Notes under the pieces: generated by a model | The model's database searches: none | Seen by the model: the letters and a program-made list of their open reading frames with translations, nothing else | Told to the model about the DNA's origin: nothing | In this document: positions 35,247 through 45,447 of the stretch, piece after piece | Layout: each line of letters begins with the position of its first letter | Numbering within the stretch: the stretch's first letter is position 1 | Made by a program: the position numbers and the translations under genes | Source: Marinobacterium sp. xm-d-530 | GTDB lineage: Bacteria; Pseudomonadota; Gammaproteobacteria; Pseudomonadales; Balneatricaceae | Reading direction: 5' to 3' | Assembly: GCF_013283365.1 (NCBI RefSeq) | Contig: NZ_WBYM01000002.1 | Location: 248,001 to 312,000 of the forward strand | DNA length: 64,000 nucleotides

Positions 35247-35948
35247 ATGCACACCCCATCCATAGAGTTAAGTCACGTCACTCTGATAAGAGAAGGACGC
35301 ACCATCTTCGATGATCTGACGCTGTCACTTAATGAGTCACGCATTGGTATTATCGGGTTTAATGGCAGTGGCAAAAGCAGCCTGATTCGCCTGCTTAACG
35401 GTTTACTTACCGCCGACAGCGGCACCATCAGCATCAACGGCAAAGACCCATCGAAAGGGCCTGCCGCCATGTCGACTGAAGTCGGTTTTGTATTTCAAAA
35501 TCCAGATCACCAACTGATCTTCCCTACCGTGCTTGAGGAGTTGATCTTTGGTCTGCAGAACCAGGGCAAGGACAAGTCAGAGTCAGAAGCCGAAGCACTC
35601 GCACTATTAAAAGAGCACGATCGACTGGATTGGAAAGATCTTCCGGTCCACAGCCTCTCTGAAGGACAAAAGCAGTTGATCTGTATTTTCTCGGTACTCC
35701 TATTGAAGCCTAAAGTTATTGTCTTCGATGAACCCTTCTCTGCACTTGATCTACCCACTCGATATCAGCTTCAGAAAGTGATCAGCACTCTGTCCCAGCA
35801 GGTCATTATGATCAGTCACGAGCTAGACGGTTTTGACGGGTTTGATCGACTGGTATGGCTAGGTGATCAAGGGGTCGTAAAAGACGGTCCCACTGAAGAG
35901 GTGATCACTGACTATAAACAGCATGCTGTTAAGACCGCTGAGTCATGA
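35247..35948 (+). CDS. bioM: biotin ECF transporter ATPase
   Basis: Energy-coupling ATPase of a biotin importer. The 233-residue protein has Walker A GFNGSGKSSL (about residues 37-46), Q-loop VFQNPDHQLIFP, a signature-like LSEGQKQLICIFSVLL and Walker B VIVFDEPFSALD. The signature lacks the usual GG, which is tolerated in ECF ATPases. It overlaps the next gene (ATGA) and is followed by T and S components, giving the bioMNY order known from rhizobia. The start ATG at 35247 has no strong ribosome site, only a weak purine stretch. Biotin specificity rests on the third gene. Confidence 0.88.
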   Translation: MHTPSIELSHVTLIREGRTIFDDLTLSLNESRIGIIGFNGSGKSSLIRLLNGLLTADSGTISINGKDPSKGPAAMSTEVGFVFQNPDHQLIFPTVLEELIFGLQNQGKDKSESEAEALALLKEHDRLDWKDLPVHSLSEGQKQLICIFSVLLLKPKVIVFDEPFSALDLPTRYQLQKVISTLSQQVIMISHELDGFDGFDRLVWLGDQGVVKDGPTEEVITDYKQHAVKTAES

Positions 35949-36553
35949 TGAGTCTCTACCTTGCACAAATATCCTGGCTGCACCGTCTACCTGCCGGGTT
36001 AAAGCTCTTCTGTTTAGCCATCGCCACGGTGCTGCTCTACCCAGTAAAAGAGGTAGGAATCATCTCTTTAGCCGTTGCTGTTACGTTGGGGATCTACGCC
36101 AGCTTGGGCAGATCTGGCTTGGCGCAATTGAAACTATTGAAACCGCTGTTCTGGATGATGCTGGCAATCTTTGCCTTACAGTATTGGACCATGGGGCTTG
36201 CCGAGGCTTGGATACTACTGGGTCGCATGTTGGTACTAATCTTACTGGCCAATGCCATCAGCATGACTACGCGAATGGATGAGATGAACGCGGTTTTTCA
36301 ATTTTTGCTAACGCCACTTCGATGGCTGGGTGTTCAGACCCAACGAATCGCGTTTGCACTCTCTTTACTGATACGGTTTGTTCCTGTGTTGGTCTCGTTT
36401 ATGCATGCTCTGTTAGCGGCATGGCGAGCACGAGGTGGACAGCGTCGCTATTGGCAAATTATAGCCCCATTAGTGGTACAGGCACTTAGAATGTCTGACC
36501 AGGTGGCTGAAGCGGTCGCCGCTCGTGGCGGTATACCAAAAATTAAAAACTAG
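35945..36553 (+). CDS. bioN: biotin ECF transporter transmembrane component (EcfT family)
   Basis: Membrane scaffold that couples the ATPase to the biotin-binding S component. The 202-residue protein has about five to six hydrophobic segments beginning AGLKLFCLAIATVLLYP. The coupling region near residues 155-190 contains AWRARGG and VAEAVAARGG, equivalent to the Ala-Arg-Gly signatures of EcfT proteins. Two adjacent ATG codons start it; the first overlaps the bioM stop in ATGA. A 39-bp gap precedes bioY. Confidence 0.86.
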   Translation: MMSLYLAQISWLHRLPAGLKLFCLAIATVLLYPVKEVGIISLAVAVTLGIYASLGRSGLAQLKLLKPLFWMMLAIFALQYWTMGLAEAWILLGRMLVLILLANAISMTTRMDEMNAVFQFLLTPLRWLGVQTQRIAFALSLLIRFVPVLVSFMHALLAAWRARGGQRRYWQIIAPLVVQALRMSDQVAEAVAARGGIPKIKN

Positions 36554-36592
36554 AGAGCCATTTCGGCTTCAAGCAACTCAAAAGGAGTCACT

Positions 36593-37153
36593 GTGAGTGA
36601 AATAACGAAAGACAAACAGGTTGTTCAAATTGCAATCTTCGCAGCGCTGCTAGCTGCATTGGGCTTTATCCCACCGATCCCATTTGCGACGGGTGTTCCC
36701 ATCTCAGCTCAATCGCTGGGCGTTATGCTAGCGGGCACGATCTTGGGCGCACGTAACGGTGCTCTATCGATGATTCTGTTCCTAGTCGTCGTGGCTCTGG
36801 GTGCTAACCTCTTGGCCGGTGGTCGTGGCGGTCTTGGCGTCTTTGCAGGCCCTACTGCTGGTTTCCTGTTCGCCTTCCCATTTGCTGCGTTCACAGCAGG
36901 CCTTCTGACACGCTCACTGTCAGGTAAATTCTCCCTCACCATTGCAGCAGGCATTGGTGCTCTGGTTGGCGGCATTGTCGTGATGTACCTCTTTGGTATT
37001 GCTGGATTCAAACTGGTCACTGGACGTACATGGCTTGAGTCACTGATGATCATGTGGGTCTACATTCCAGGTGACGCAGTGAAGGTCGTTCTTGCAGCGG
37101 TCGTAACAGGTGCAGTCGCTCGAGCGCTTCCGGGCACTTACGCCAACAAGTAA
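36593..37153 (+). CDS. bioY: biotin transporter substrate-binding component
   Basis: Membrane S component that binds biotin. The 186-residue protein has six hydrophobic segments and the BioY-type blocks PIPFATGVPISAQSLGVMLAG (first 50 residues) and AGGRGGLGVFAGPTAGFLFAF (about 75-95), followed by a YIPGDAVKVVLAA block near the end. The GTG start at 36593 is chosen because AAAGGAG stands 5 nt upstream. With BioM and BioN it forms the high-affinity biotin importer. The organism's biotin synthesis genes are not in the window, so dependence on external biotin is open. Confidence 0.93.
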   Translation: MSEITKDKQVVQIAIFAALLAALGFIPPIPFATGVPISAQSLGVMLAGTILGARNGALSMILFLVVVALGANLLAGGRGGLGVFAGPTAGFLFAFPFAAFTAGLLTRSLSGKFSLTIAAGIGALVGGIVVMYLFGIAGFKLVTGRTWLESLMIMWVYIPGDAVKVVLAAVVTGAVARALPGTYANK

Positions 37154-37170
37154 CACCAACATTGAACACA

Positions 37171-37200
37171 AAAAAACCCGCTACTTGGCGGGTTTTTTTT
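37171..37200. terminator. bidirectional terminator between bioY and panD
   Basis: Stem AACCCGC / GCGGGTT (with loop TACTTG) flanked by A-run and T8. It serves bioY on plus and panD on minus. Confidence 0.88.
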
Positions 37201-37215
37201 ACTTCTAGAAACGAC

Positions 37216-37650
37216 TTACATTGAAGCAGGCTGAACAGGAATCGCTTTTTTCACACCGGTCAACTTGTTACGAGCGCGGATCTCTTCATCGGAGACTCCG
37301 TCTACCTCATCAAACTTAGCGCCTTCGAAATAGCAGAGCGTTGGTTGGAAGCCATCCAGTTCTGAACTATCTAGCTGGACGTAAGCGGCAATAATAAGCA
37401 GGTCGCCCTTGTTCGCTTTATGAGCCGCAGCACCGTTCACAGAGATTACACCGCTGCCACGCTCAGCACTGATAACGTAGGTCGAAAAACGTTCGCCGTT
37501 ATTGATGTTATAGATCTCAATTTTCTCATACTCATGAATACCTGAAGCATCTAGAAGGTCCTGATCAATGGCGCAAGAGCCTTCGTAGTGCAGTTCAGCA
37601 TGAGTGGCTGTCACGCGGTGCAGCTTCGCTTTTAAGAAAGTTTGTAGCAT
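37216..37650 (-). CDS. panD: aspartate 1-decarboxylase with an internal C-terminal insertion
   Basis: Pyruvoyl enzyme that makes beta-alanine from aspartate for pantothenate and CoA. The 144-residue protein starts [20 protein letters not shown], with the self-cleavage site G24-S25 in YEGSCAID, catalytic K9, and the [24 protein letters not shown] core. I start at ATG 37650 because homologues begin exactly there; the frame is open upstream but the extra 39 residues look like non-coding DNA. Compared with the 126-residue E. coli enzyme, about 18 extra residues sit between CYFEGA and the conserved KKAIPVQ end. The gene stands alone and converges with bioY; panB and panC are not in the window. Confidence 0.93.
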   Translation of the reverse strand: MLQTFLKAKLHRVTATHAELHYEGSCAIDQDLLDASGIHEYEKIEIYNINNGERFSTYVISAERGSGVISVNGAAAHKANKGDLLIIAAYVQLDSSELDGFQPTLCYFEGAKFDEVDGVSDEEIRARNKLTGVKKAIPVQPASM

Positions 37651-37882
37651 ATCTATAACCCATGAATTGGTTGGGGATTCTATCCCTGAGTCGAACGAGG
37701 TCGCGATTTTACTCTTATCATCTAAATTTTGCACCTGCGTAATCGTTCTAACAATATTCAACGTCAATTCAGGTTAAACATGAGCTGATTTCAGTCAAAG
37801 ATGAAATGCAATCAAAACCATTCCAATCAACTTGTTATAGAATATGCGCCTCAAAATTCGTTTAGATAAAAGGCGTGACAGC

Positions 37883-40800
37883 GTGCGTGACTATTCTGCA
37901 ACCGATCAACTACTAAAACAGCTACTCAAAGAGCGCATCCTCATTCTGGATGGTGGCATGGGTACGATGATCCAAGGGTACAAGCTAGAAGAAGCCGACT
38001 ACCGCGGTGAACGCTTTGCAGATTGGCACTGTGACGTCAAAGGTAACAATGATCTATTGGTGTTAACACAGCCCAAGATTATCGAAGATATTCACTACGA
38101 GTACCTCAAAGCGGGCGCCGACATTATTGAAACCAACTCATTCAACGCGACCACCATCGCGATGGCCGACTATGAGATGGAATCGATCAACCACGAGATC
38201 AATGTCGAAGCGGCTAAAGTGGCACGTCGTGCTGCAGATCGTATGACGGCCGAGACACCAGACCGCCCTCGTTTTGTTGCAGGTGTACTTGGCCCGACCA
38301 ACCGCACCGCTACCATTTCACCCGATGTAAACGATCCCGGTTTTCGTAACATCACCTTTGATCAACTGGTTGAAGCGTACACCGAGTCGCTTGATGGTTT
38401 GATCACCGGTGGTGCAGACCTGATTCTGATCGAAACCATCTTCGATACCTTGAACGCTAAAGCGGCCGTTTTTGCCTGTGAGCAGTACTTTGACGATCAC
38501 AATCTAAGACTCCCATTGATGATCAGTGGCACCATCACTGACGCTTCAGGCCGCACGCTCTCTGGCCAAACGACCGAGGCGTTCTGGAACTCTCTTCGTC
38601 ACGCTAAACCACTCACCATCGGTTTGAACTGTGCCCTAGGCCCTAAAGAGTTACGCCAGTACGTTGAGGAGCTCTCTCGTATAGCGGATACCTATGTCTC
38701 TGTTCACCCTAACGCGGGTCTACCCAACGCCTTTGGTGAATATGACGAATCTCCTGAAGAGATGCTGAGCGAAATTGCCGAATGGGTCGACTCTGGCTTC
38801 GTCAATGTGGTGGGTGGCTGTTGTGGCACAACCCCAGATCATATACGCGTCATTCGCGAAGGGATCATCTCTAAAGCGCCACGTCAGATTCCAGATCTAC
38901 CGATAGAGTGTCGCCTAGCCGGCCTAGAGCCTCTAAACATTGGAGCTGAGACTCTGTTCGTTAACGTCGGTGAACGGACCAACGTCACCGGCTCTGCTCG
39001 TTTCCGCCGACTCATTAAAGAGGGTGACTACGAGACAGCACTAGAGGTCGCTCGTCAGCAGGTAGATAACGGTGCACAGATCATCGACATCAATATGGAT
39101 GAGGGGATGCTGGATGCCGAAGCGGCCATGATTCGCTTCCTCAATCTGATTGCATCCGAGCCAGATATCTCACGTGTGCCGATCATGCTCGACTCCTCTA
39201 AATGGGAGATCATCGAAGAGGGTCTAAAACGCATACAAGGTAAAGGCGTTGTTAACTCCATCTCACTCAAAGAGGGTGAAGAGAAGTTCATAGCTCAAGC
39301 CAAGCTGATTCGTCGCTACGGTGCTGCGGTGGTCGTGATGGCCTTTGATGAAGTGGGTCAAGCCGACACCTATGAGCGCAAGATTGAGATCTGTGAGCGC
39401 TCTTATCGCGTGCTGGTCGATACCGTAGGTTTCCCACCAGAAGATATCATTTTTGATCCGAACATCTTTGCCATTGCTACCGGCATCGAAGAGCACGACA
39501 ACTACGCAGTCGACTTTATTGAGGCGACTGGTTGGATCAAAAAGAACCTACCGCACGCTATGATCTCGGGCGGTGTCTCCAACGTCTCGTTCTCGTTCCG
39601 TGGTAACGACAAGGTCCGCGAAGCGATCCACTGTGTATTCCTCTACCACGCCATCAAACAGGGCATGGACATGGGTATCGTCAATGCGGGTCAGTTGGCG
39701 ATCTATGACGACCTACCTGAAGCGCTGCGTGAGCATGTTGAAGATATCGTACTTAACCGTCGCGAAGACGGTACCGAGCGAATGCTCGAGCACGCTGAAC
39801 AGTATCGAGGTGATGCGGCCACTCAAGCGAACGGGGCTGATTTGGCATGGCGTGAACTGCCTGTCCAAGAGCGCCTATCGCACGCCCTAGTCAAAGGCAT
39901 TGCCGATTACATCGATGAAGATACCGAAGAGTGTCGTCACCTGTACGATCGTCCACTGCACGTCATCGAAGGTCCATTAATGGATGGTATGGGCGTTGTA
40001 GGTGATCTGTTTGGCGCCGGTAAGATGTTCCTGCCTCAGGTGGTGAAATCGGCCCGCGTTATGAAGAAAGCGGTTGCCTATCTGATGCCTTACATTGAGG
40101 CGGAGAAAGATGGCAGCGAGTCGAGTTCAGCCGGCAAAGTGATCATGGCGACCGTAAAAGGTGACGTGCACGACATCGGTAAGAATATCGTTGGGGTGGT
40201 ACTGCAGTGTAACAACTTTGAGATCATCGACCTCGGTGTCATGGTCCCTGCAGAGACCATTCTGAAAACAGCCCGCGAAGAGAACGCCGATATTATAGGT
40301 CTGTCTGGACTGATCACACCGTCACTGGATGAGATGGTGCATGTTGCTAAAGAGATGCAGCGCCAAGGCTTTGACATACCGCTGTTGATCGGTGGCGCAA
40401 CCACGTCAAAAGCACACACTGCAGTTAAGATTGAACCTAGCTACCAGAACAACCAAGTGGTGCACGTAACCAACGCATCACGTTCGGTCGGTGTTGCCTC
40501 TGCCCTACTCTCGAAAGAGCGTAAAGAGCAGTTCATTGCCGACACTCGTGAAGAGTACCAGGCGGTTCGTGAGCGTCACCTGGCCCGTCAAAATGAGCAG
40601 CGTCGCGTCAACATCGATGCGGCTCGTGCGAATGCAGAACCGGTAAACTGGGAAGGCTACCTACCGCCAGTACCCAACAAACCTGGCATCCACACCCTCA
40701 ATAATATTCCACTGGAATCACTGCTTGAGTTCATTGACTGGACACCCTTCTTCCAATCTTGGGAGCTGGCCGGCAAATACCCTCGCATCCTGACCGATGA

Positions 40801-41593
40801 GATTGTTGGCGAACAGGCAACTAAACTGTTTGAAGATGCCAAATCGATGCTAAATAAGATTGTTTCGGAAAAACTGTTAGAGGCACGCGCTGTCGTTGGG
40901 CTATTCCCAGCTAACCGCGTCGGTGATGACATCGAACTCTACAAGGACGAGAGTCGGACTGAGCTATTAACGACGGTTCACCACTTACGTCAGCAGACGC
41001 AAAAGATTGAAGGTCGATACAACCACTGTCTGTCGGACTACATTACGAGTAAAGAGAGTGGTACACCGGACTATCTAGGCGCCTTTGCCGTCACGGCGGG
41101 CATTGGTGTTGACGAGATGGTGGCCGAGTTCGAAAAAGACCATGACGACTACCAGTCGATTATGGTTAAAGCCCTCGCTGACCGTCTTGCCGAAGCGCTT
41201 GCCGAGAAACTCCACGCAGATGTCCGCAGGGATTATTGGGGCTATGCTTCTGAAGAGTCTCTCGATAACGAAGCGTTGATTCGCGAAGAGTATGTTGGCA
41301 TTCGCCCAGCACCTGGCTACCCAGCCTGCCCTGACCACACCGAAAAAGGGTTACTGTGGGAGCTTCTGGATGTCGAGCAGCAGGTCGGCATGACGCTGAC
41401 TGATAGCTTTGCCATGCTACCCACCGCCGCTGTCAGCGGATGGTACTTCAGCCACCCTGAGGCGAAGTACTTTGGTGTTGCCAAGATCAGCGAAGACCAG
41501 GTAGAGGACTACGCTCATCGTAAAGGGATGGAGTTGTCAGAAGCTGAGCGCTGGTTGGCACCGAATCTAGGGTATGAGCCGGAGTCGTTGTAA
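37883..41593 (+). CDS. metH: cobalamin-dependent methionine synthase
   Basis: Transfers a methyl group from methyltetrahydrofolate to homocysteine through cobalamin. The 1236-residue protein has all four modules: a homocysteine domain (about 1-330, [10 protein letters not shown], zinc cysteines in GLNCALG and [11 protein letters not shown]), a pterin domain (about 340-640, [14 protein letters not shown]), a B12 domain (about 650-890, cobalt-ligand His in [14 protein letters not shown]) and a reactivation domain ([12 protein letters not shown] near 1130). GTG 37883 is preferred: AAAAGG lies about 10 nt upstream and it matches homologue starts. An in-frame ATG at 37844 has no ribosome site and follows a TATAGAAT that looks like a -10. 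No cobalamin riboswitch is recognised upstream. Confidence 0.95.
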   Translation: MRDYSATDQLLKQLLKERILILDGGMGTMIQGYKLEEADYRGERFADWHCDVKGNNDLLVLTQPKIIEDIHYEYLKAGADIIETNSFNATTIAMADYEMESINHEINVEAAKVARRAADRMTAETPDRPRFVAGVLGPTNRTATISPDVNDPGFRNITFDQLVEAYTESLDGLITGGADLILIETIFDTLNAKAAVFACEQYFDDHNLRLPLMISGTITDASGRTLSGQTTEAFWNSLRHAKPLTIGLNCALGPKELRQYVEELSRIADTYVSVHPNAGLPNAFGEYDESPEEMLSEIAEWVDSGFVNVVGGCCGTTPDHIRVIREGIISKAPRQIPDLPIECRLAGLEPLNIGAETLFVNVGERTNVTGSARFRRLIKEGDYETALEVARQQVDNGAQIIDINMDEGMLDAEAAMIRFLNLIASEPDISRVPIMLDSSKWEIIEEGLKRIQGKGVVNSISLKEGEEKFIAQAKLIRRYGAAVVVMAFDEVGQADTYERKIEICERSYRVLVDTVGFPPEDIIFDPNIFAIATGIEEHDNYAVDFIEATGWIKKNLPHAMISGGVSNVSFSFRGNDKVREAIHCVFLYHAIKQGMDMGIVNAGQLAIYDDLPEALREHVEDIVLNRREDGTERMLEHAEQYRGDAATQANGADLAWRELPVQERLSHALVKGIADYIDEDTEECRHLYDRPLHVIEGPLMDGMGVVGDLFGAGKMFLPQVVKSARVMKKAVAYLMPYIEAEKDGSESSSAGKVIMATVKGDVHDIGKNIVGVVLQCNNFEIIDLGVMVPAETILKTAREENADIIGLSGLITPSLDEMVHVAKEMQRQGFDIPLLIGGATTSKAHTAVKIEPSYQNNQVVHVTNASRSVGVASALLSKERKEQFIADTREEYQAVRERHLARQNEQRRVNIDAARANAEPVNWEGYLPPVPNKPGIHTLNNIPLESLLEFIDWTPFFQSWELAGKYPRILTDEIVGEQATKLFEDAKSMLNKIVSEKLLEARAVVGLFPANRVGDDIELYKDESRTELLTTVHHLRQQTQKIEGRYNHCLSDYITSKESGTPDYLGAFAVTAGIGVDEMVAEFEKDHDDYQSIMVKALADRLAEALAEKLHADVRRDYWGYASEESLDNEALIREEYVGIRPAPGYPACPDHTEKGLLWELLDVEQQVGMTLTDSFAMLPTAAVSGWYFSHPEAKYFGVAKISEDQVEDYAHRKGMELSEAERWLAPNLGYEPESL

Positions 41594-41610
41594 AAGCACG
41601 TGATTTGAAT

Positions 41611-41910
41611 GCGGTGACAGGCTGAAGGCCTGTCACCCGTACCTTGATCGGCACCATTATGATTATTCGCGGTTTTTCGCTTCGCTCAAATTCGCTCCTA
41701 CAACACTGCCTTGTAGATAATCTGCTACAAAACCCGAGTGTAGGATCGAATCCCCCGAAGGGGAAACCGCGAACCTAAGGCCTCTCAACGTTGTGATGAA
41801 CTTACACCAAAGTGCCCGTGACTGGCTTTAGCCTGTCATCGGCATCACCAGCGTTTTCCAGAACCTCTGCGAACACCAGACAGCGGATGACAGGCTAAAG
41901 CCAGTCACCC
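41611..41910. repeat. REP-A arms around a large nested family C palindrome
   Basis: REP-A arms lie at 41611-41638 (reverse), 41816-41843 (forward) and 41883-41910 (reverse). Between the first two, 41666-41773 is a nested inverted structure: outer TTCGCGGTTT / AAACCGCGAA, middle TTCGCTCCTACA / TGTAGGATCGAA, inner TTGTAG / CTACAA. The last two REP arms face tail to tail with the flank TTTTCCAGAACC between them. It follows metH closely and may protect its 3' end. Confidence 0.82.
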
Positions 41911-42021
41911 GGTCTTAGCAAAACCTCTGGATAAACCACGCCAAACCACCTTATAACTTTCCCGACTTAACTTGATCCAAATCGACCTAGCACTCCTACA
42001 CCTTAAGTCTTAGTCCCGCTC

Positions 42022-42050
42022 TGTAAAATAACTACACACCCCAGTATAAT
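42022..42050 (+). promoter_or_regulatory. promoter candidate for icd
   Basis: Perfect TATAAT (42045-42050) with a weak TGTAAA -35 at 17-bp spacing, about 100 bp ahead of icd. The space 41911-42148 otherwise holds no gene; the leader of about 95 nt has no structure I recognise. Confidence 0.5.
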
Positions 42051-42148
42051 GCGCGCTGCGAAACTATCACCGCAGATTCCGAAGGAAATAAATTGAGGTC
42101 ACAAACTTCAATTTGATGGAATCCTACCGTTAACATTTGGGGACTAGA

Positions 42149-44371
42149 ATGGCTAAAAAACCAAGTACCATCGTCTACACACTCACTGACGAAGCACCAG
42201 CACTTGCGACAGCATCACTACTACCGATCGTACGTAAGTTTGCTAAAACCGCAGACATTAATGTTGAACTCTGCGACATCTCACTAGCAGGACGTATCCT
42301 CTCCTCTTTCCCCGAGTACCTTAACGATCAACAGAAGGTTGAAGACGGTCTAGCACAACTAGGTAACATGACCTCTGATCCAAACCTTAACCTGATCAAA
42401 CTACCAAACATCTCAGCCTCTGTACCTCAGTTGAAAGCTGCAATTGCTGAACTTCAGGGCCAGGGCTACCACGTACCTGAATTCCCAGATGAGCCACGTA
42501 ACGACAAAGAGATCGAGATCCGTGATCGTTACTCTAAGATTCTAGGTTCCGCTGTTAACCCTGTACTACGTCAGGGTAACTCAGACCGTCGTGCTCCAGC
42601 GGCTGTTAAAGCCTTTGCACGCAAGCACCCACACAGCATGGGTCAATGGAGCAAAGCATCACGAACACACGCTGACTACATGAACGGCGGCGACTTCTTC
42701 TCAAGCGAACAGTCTGTAACGATGGAGAAGGACACTAAGGTCCGTATCGAGTTCATCTGTGGCGATGGCAACATCAATGTTAAGAAAGAGCTAGACCTTC
42801 AGAAAGGCGAAGTACTTGACGGCATGTTCATGAGCGCTAAAGCGCTACGCAACTTCTTCGAAGAGACACTTCAAGACTGTAAAGAGTCTGGTGTTATGTG
42901 GTCACTGCACGTGAAAGCGACCATGATGAAAGTCTCTCACCCAATCGTTTTCGGTCACGCAGTGACTGTCTTCTACAAAGAGGTATGGGACAAGTGGGGC
43001 GAGCTGTTTGAAGAGCTAGGTGTTAACCCTAACAACGGTATGGGTAACATTCTTGATAAGCTTGAAACACTGCCTAACTCTAAGCGTGAAGAGATCCTAG
43101 AAGATATCCACGCAGCAGCACTGCACCGCCCAGAAATGGCGATGGTTGATTCCGTTAAAGGCATCACTAACCTTCACGTACCTTCAGACGTTATCGTCGA
43201 CGCCTCTATGCCTGCGATGATCCGTAACTCAGGTAAGATGTGGGGCCCTGACGGCAAGACTAAAGACACTAAAGCGGTCATGCCTGAATCGACTTACGCT
43301 CGTATCTACCAGGAGATGATCAACTTCTGTAAGACTCACGGTGCATTCGATCCAACGACTATGGGTACCGTTCCAAACGTCGGTCTAATGGCGATGAAAG
43401 CGGAAGAGTACGGTTCGCACGATAAGACCTTCGAAATGGAAGAGGATGGCATCATGCGCGTCGTTGCTGAAGACGGCACTGTATTGATGGGCCACAAAGT
43501 TGAGAAAGGTGATATCTGGCGTGCGTGTCAGACCAAAGATGCTGCGATCCGTGACTGGGTTAAATTGGCTGTGACTCGTTCACGTCAATCAGACACTCCT
43601 GCGATCTTCTGGCTAGACGCTGAACGTGCCCACGACCGTGAACTTCGTAAGAAGGTAGAACTCTACCTACAAGAACACGACACTGAAGGTCTAGATCTTC
43701 GCATCATGTCTTACGTACGCGCGATGCGCTCTACTTGTGAGCGTCTAATCCGTGGCATGGATACCATCTCTGTTACCGGTAACGTACTTCGTGACTACCT
43801 AACCGACCTATTCCCAATCATGGAGCTAGGCACTTCTGCTAAGATGCTATCGGTTGTTCCAATGCTTGCGGGCGGCGGTATGTACGAAACAGGCGCTGGT
43901 GGTTCTGCACCTAAGCACGTACAGCAGGTTGTCGAAGAGAACCACCTACGTTGGGACTCTTTAGGTGAATTCCTTGCAATCGGTGTCTCACTAGAAGAGC
44001 TAGGCATCAAAGAGAACAAACCACGTGCTAAAGTTCTTGCAGCAGCACTCGATCGTGCAACTGAAACACTACTTGAGCGTGGTAAGTCACCCTCTCGTCG
44101 TACTGGTGAACTGGACAACCGCGGAAGCCACTTCTACCTAGGCCTTTACTGGGCACAGGAACTTGCACAGCAGGAAGAAGATAAAGAGCTAGCAGCAACC
44201 TTCGCTAAAGTTGCTGAAGATCTAAGCGCTAACGAAGCGAAAATCCTAGAAGAGCTAGCAGCCGTTCAAGGCAACCCAGCGGATCTTCAGGGTTACTACC
44301 ATGCACCGCTAGACGTTGTAACTAAGGTTATGCGCCCAAGTGAGACTCTAAACAGCATCATCGATGCCTAA
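42149..44371 (+). CDS. icd: monomeric NADP-dependent isocitrate dehydrogenase
   Basis: Oxidatively decarboxylates isocitrate to 2-oxoglutarate with NADP in the TCA cycle. The 740-residue protein is of the large single-chain type (about 740 residues) seen in Azotobacter, Vibrio and Corynebacterium, not the 416-residue dimeric type. Characteristic stretches are [19 protein letters not shown] at the start, [38 protein letters not shown] and [21 protein letters not shown] start at ATG 42149, with GGGGA upstream, which matches the family start; four extra in-frame codons upstream are ignored. A strong terminator follows. Codon choice is biased as in highly expressed genes. Confidence 0.97.
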   Translation: MAKKPSTIVYTLTDEAPALATASLLPIVRKFAKTADINVELCDISLAGRILSSFPEYLNDQQKVEDGLAQLGNMTSDPNLNLIKLPNISASVPQLKAAIAELQGQGYHVPEFPDEPRNDKEIEIRDRYSKILGSAVNPVLRQGNSDRRAPAAVKAFARKHPHSMGQWSKASRTHADYMNGGDFFSSEQSVTMEKDTKVRIEFICGDGNINVKKELDLQKGEVLDGMFMSAKALRNFFEETLQDCKESGVMWSLHVKATMMKVSHPIVFGHAVTVFYKEVWDKWGELFEELGVNPNNGMGNILDKLETLPNSKREEILEDIHAAALHRPEMAMVDSVKGITNLHVPSDVIVDASMPAMIRNSGKMWGPDGKTKDTKAVMPESTYARIYQEMINFCKTHGAFDPTTMGTVPNVGLMAMKAEEYGSHDKTFEMEEDGIMRVVAEDGTVLMGHKVEKGDIWRACQTKDAAIRDWVKLAVTRSRQSDTPAIFWLDAERAHDRELRKKVELYLQEHDTEGLDLRIMSYVRAMRSTCERLIRGMDTISVTGNVLRDYLTDLFPIMELGTSAKMLSVVPMLAGGGMYETGAGGSAPKHVQQVVEENHLRWDSLGEFLAIGVSLEELGIKENKPRAKVLAAALDRATETLLERGKSPSRRTGELDNRGSHFYLGLYWAQELAQQEEDKELAATFAKVAEDLSANEAKILEELAAVQGNPADLQGYYHAPLDVVTKVMRPSETLNSIIDA

Positions 44372-44386
44372 GGGTTAGCGTGAATA

Positions 44387-44415
44387 AAAAAACCGCGGCT
44401 TGCCGCGGTTTTTTT
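44387..44415 (+). terminator. intrinsic terminator of icd
   Basis: Stem AAACCGCGGC / GCCGCGGTTT with a 2-nt loop and a T7 tail. The T-run abuts a GTTGGAGC repeat at 44416. Confidence 0.92.
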
Positions 44416-44575
44416 GTTGGAGCGATCTTGAAAAGGTCGCGAAAAAAGATCGCCTCATCTTCGATAAGGCTCCAACGTACTGGTGACAGGCTTTAGCCTG
44501 TCATCCGCTTTTAAATTACGTGCAGAGCTTGGCAGTAAACTAAAAGAGCGGGTGACAGGCTAAAGCCAGTCACCG
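44416..44575. repeat. B-B-A-A composite repeat after icd
   Basis: Family B pair 44416-44476 (starts GTTGGAGC, ends GCTCCAAC, only six bases between arms), then REP-A forward 44481-44508 and reverse 44548-44575. The tail-to-tail spacer has AAATTACGTGCAGAGCTTGG, similar to sequence before the REP-A pair at 32921. Confidence 0.9.
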
Positions 44576-44589
44576 GCAATCTGCCCAAA

Positions 44590-45447
44590 CTAGGCTTTCG
44601 CTTTCAACGTCATCACCCCACCCAACACAATCAACCCCATACCGGCAATCGTTAAGGTTGCTAGAGTCTCATCCCACAACAACCAACCGACCAGACTGGC
44701 TATGATGACTGAGCTGTAGGTGAATGGCCCAAGATAACCAGCGGGGGCGCTATGGTATGCCTTAGTCATTGAGAGTTGCGCCAAGGTCGATAGCGCAGCG
44801 ATTCCAATAACACCCGCTAACTCAAACCAGCCCAGTGCCACCCACCCCTGCAGTGCAAAGGGTGCACTGAATAGTGACGCAAATAGCGAGAAGTAGAAGA
44901 CCACCCTGCGAGAGGGTTCTGTATCTTTCATTTTACGCACGAAAATTTTTGCTTGAGCCCCCAGCACAGCACCAGCAAGGCCTATCAATACTGCCAGTTG
45001 CAAACCGGCATTGGCCGGATTAAGGACTAGTGCTACCCCAACAAACCCGATCGGTAGGGACCAAAAAAGAATGGGGTGGATCTTCTCTTTCAAGAACCAG
45101 AGCGCCAGCAGAGGCATGAACAGCGGTGCCGTCTGTTTTAATAGGGCTGCCGTACCCAGAGGAAGATGGGTCCAGCCATAGTAGAGACAGGACATAGCAG
45201 AGACACCAACCAGAGCCCTACCCAAATGAAGGTTGATGCGTGAGGTTTTCAGCGAGATCCCCTTCGCACCCAACACCAGTGGTAGCATAATGAGTAGACC
45301 AAAGGCGTTTCGTAAGAAGACCAACTGTGCAACCGAGAGCGCCTCAGCAACGGTTCGAATTAACACACCGGTAGCCACCAAGACAGCTTCTGCAAAAATA
45401 ACTAACAGAACTCCTTTTAAGAGCTGGTTCGGCCCCTGCTCACTCAC
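44590..45447 (-). CDS. EamA/DMT-family membrane transporter
   Basis: The 285-residue protein has ten hydrophobic segments in two repeated halves, the layout of EamA drug/metabolite transporters. RNAFGLLIMLPLVLGAKG, LYYGWTHLPLGTAALLKQTAPLF and the C-terminal LGPFTYSSVIIASLVGWLLWDE are typical family stretches. It probably exports or exchanges a small metabolite across the cytoplasmic membrane; the substrate cannot be inferred. The start is GTG at 45447, overlapping the stop of the upstream metalloprotease gene by 4 bp (GTGA), so translation is coupled. REP-A sequence begins 14 bp after the stop. Confidence 0.83.
   Translation of the reverse strand: MSEQGPNQLLKGVLLVIFAEAVLVATGVLIRTVAEALSVAQLVFLRNAFGLLIMLPLVLGAKGISLKTSRINLHLGRALVGVSAMSCLYYGWTHLPLGTAALLKQTAPLFMPLLALWFLKEKIHPILFWSLPIGFVGVALVLNPANAGLQLAVLIGLAGAVLGAQAKIFVRKMKDTEPSRRVVFYFSLFASLFSAPFALQGWVALGWFELAGVIGIAALSTLAQLSMTKAYHSAPAGYLGPFTYSSVIIASLVGWLLWDETLATLTIAGMGLIVLGGVMTLKAKA

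Noticed and set aside
35923-36282. 119-residue plus frame overlapping bioN
   Set aside because: Out of frame with bioN, which has membrane segments and ATGA coupling.
37651-37767. N-terminal 39-residue extension of PanD
   Set aside because: PanD homologues start at the inner ATG, whose Gly-Ser cleavage site is then at residues 24-25; the upstream part is non-coding.
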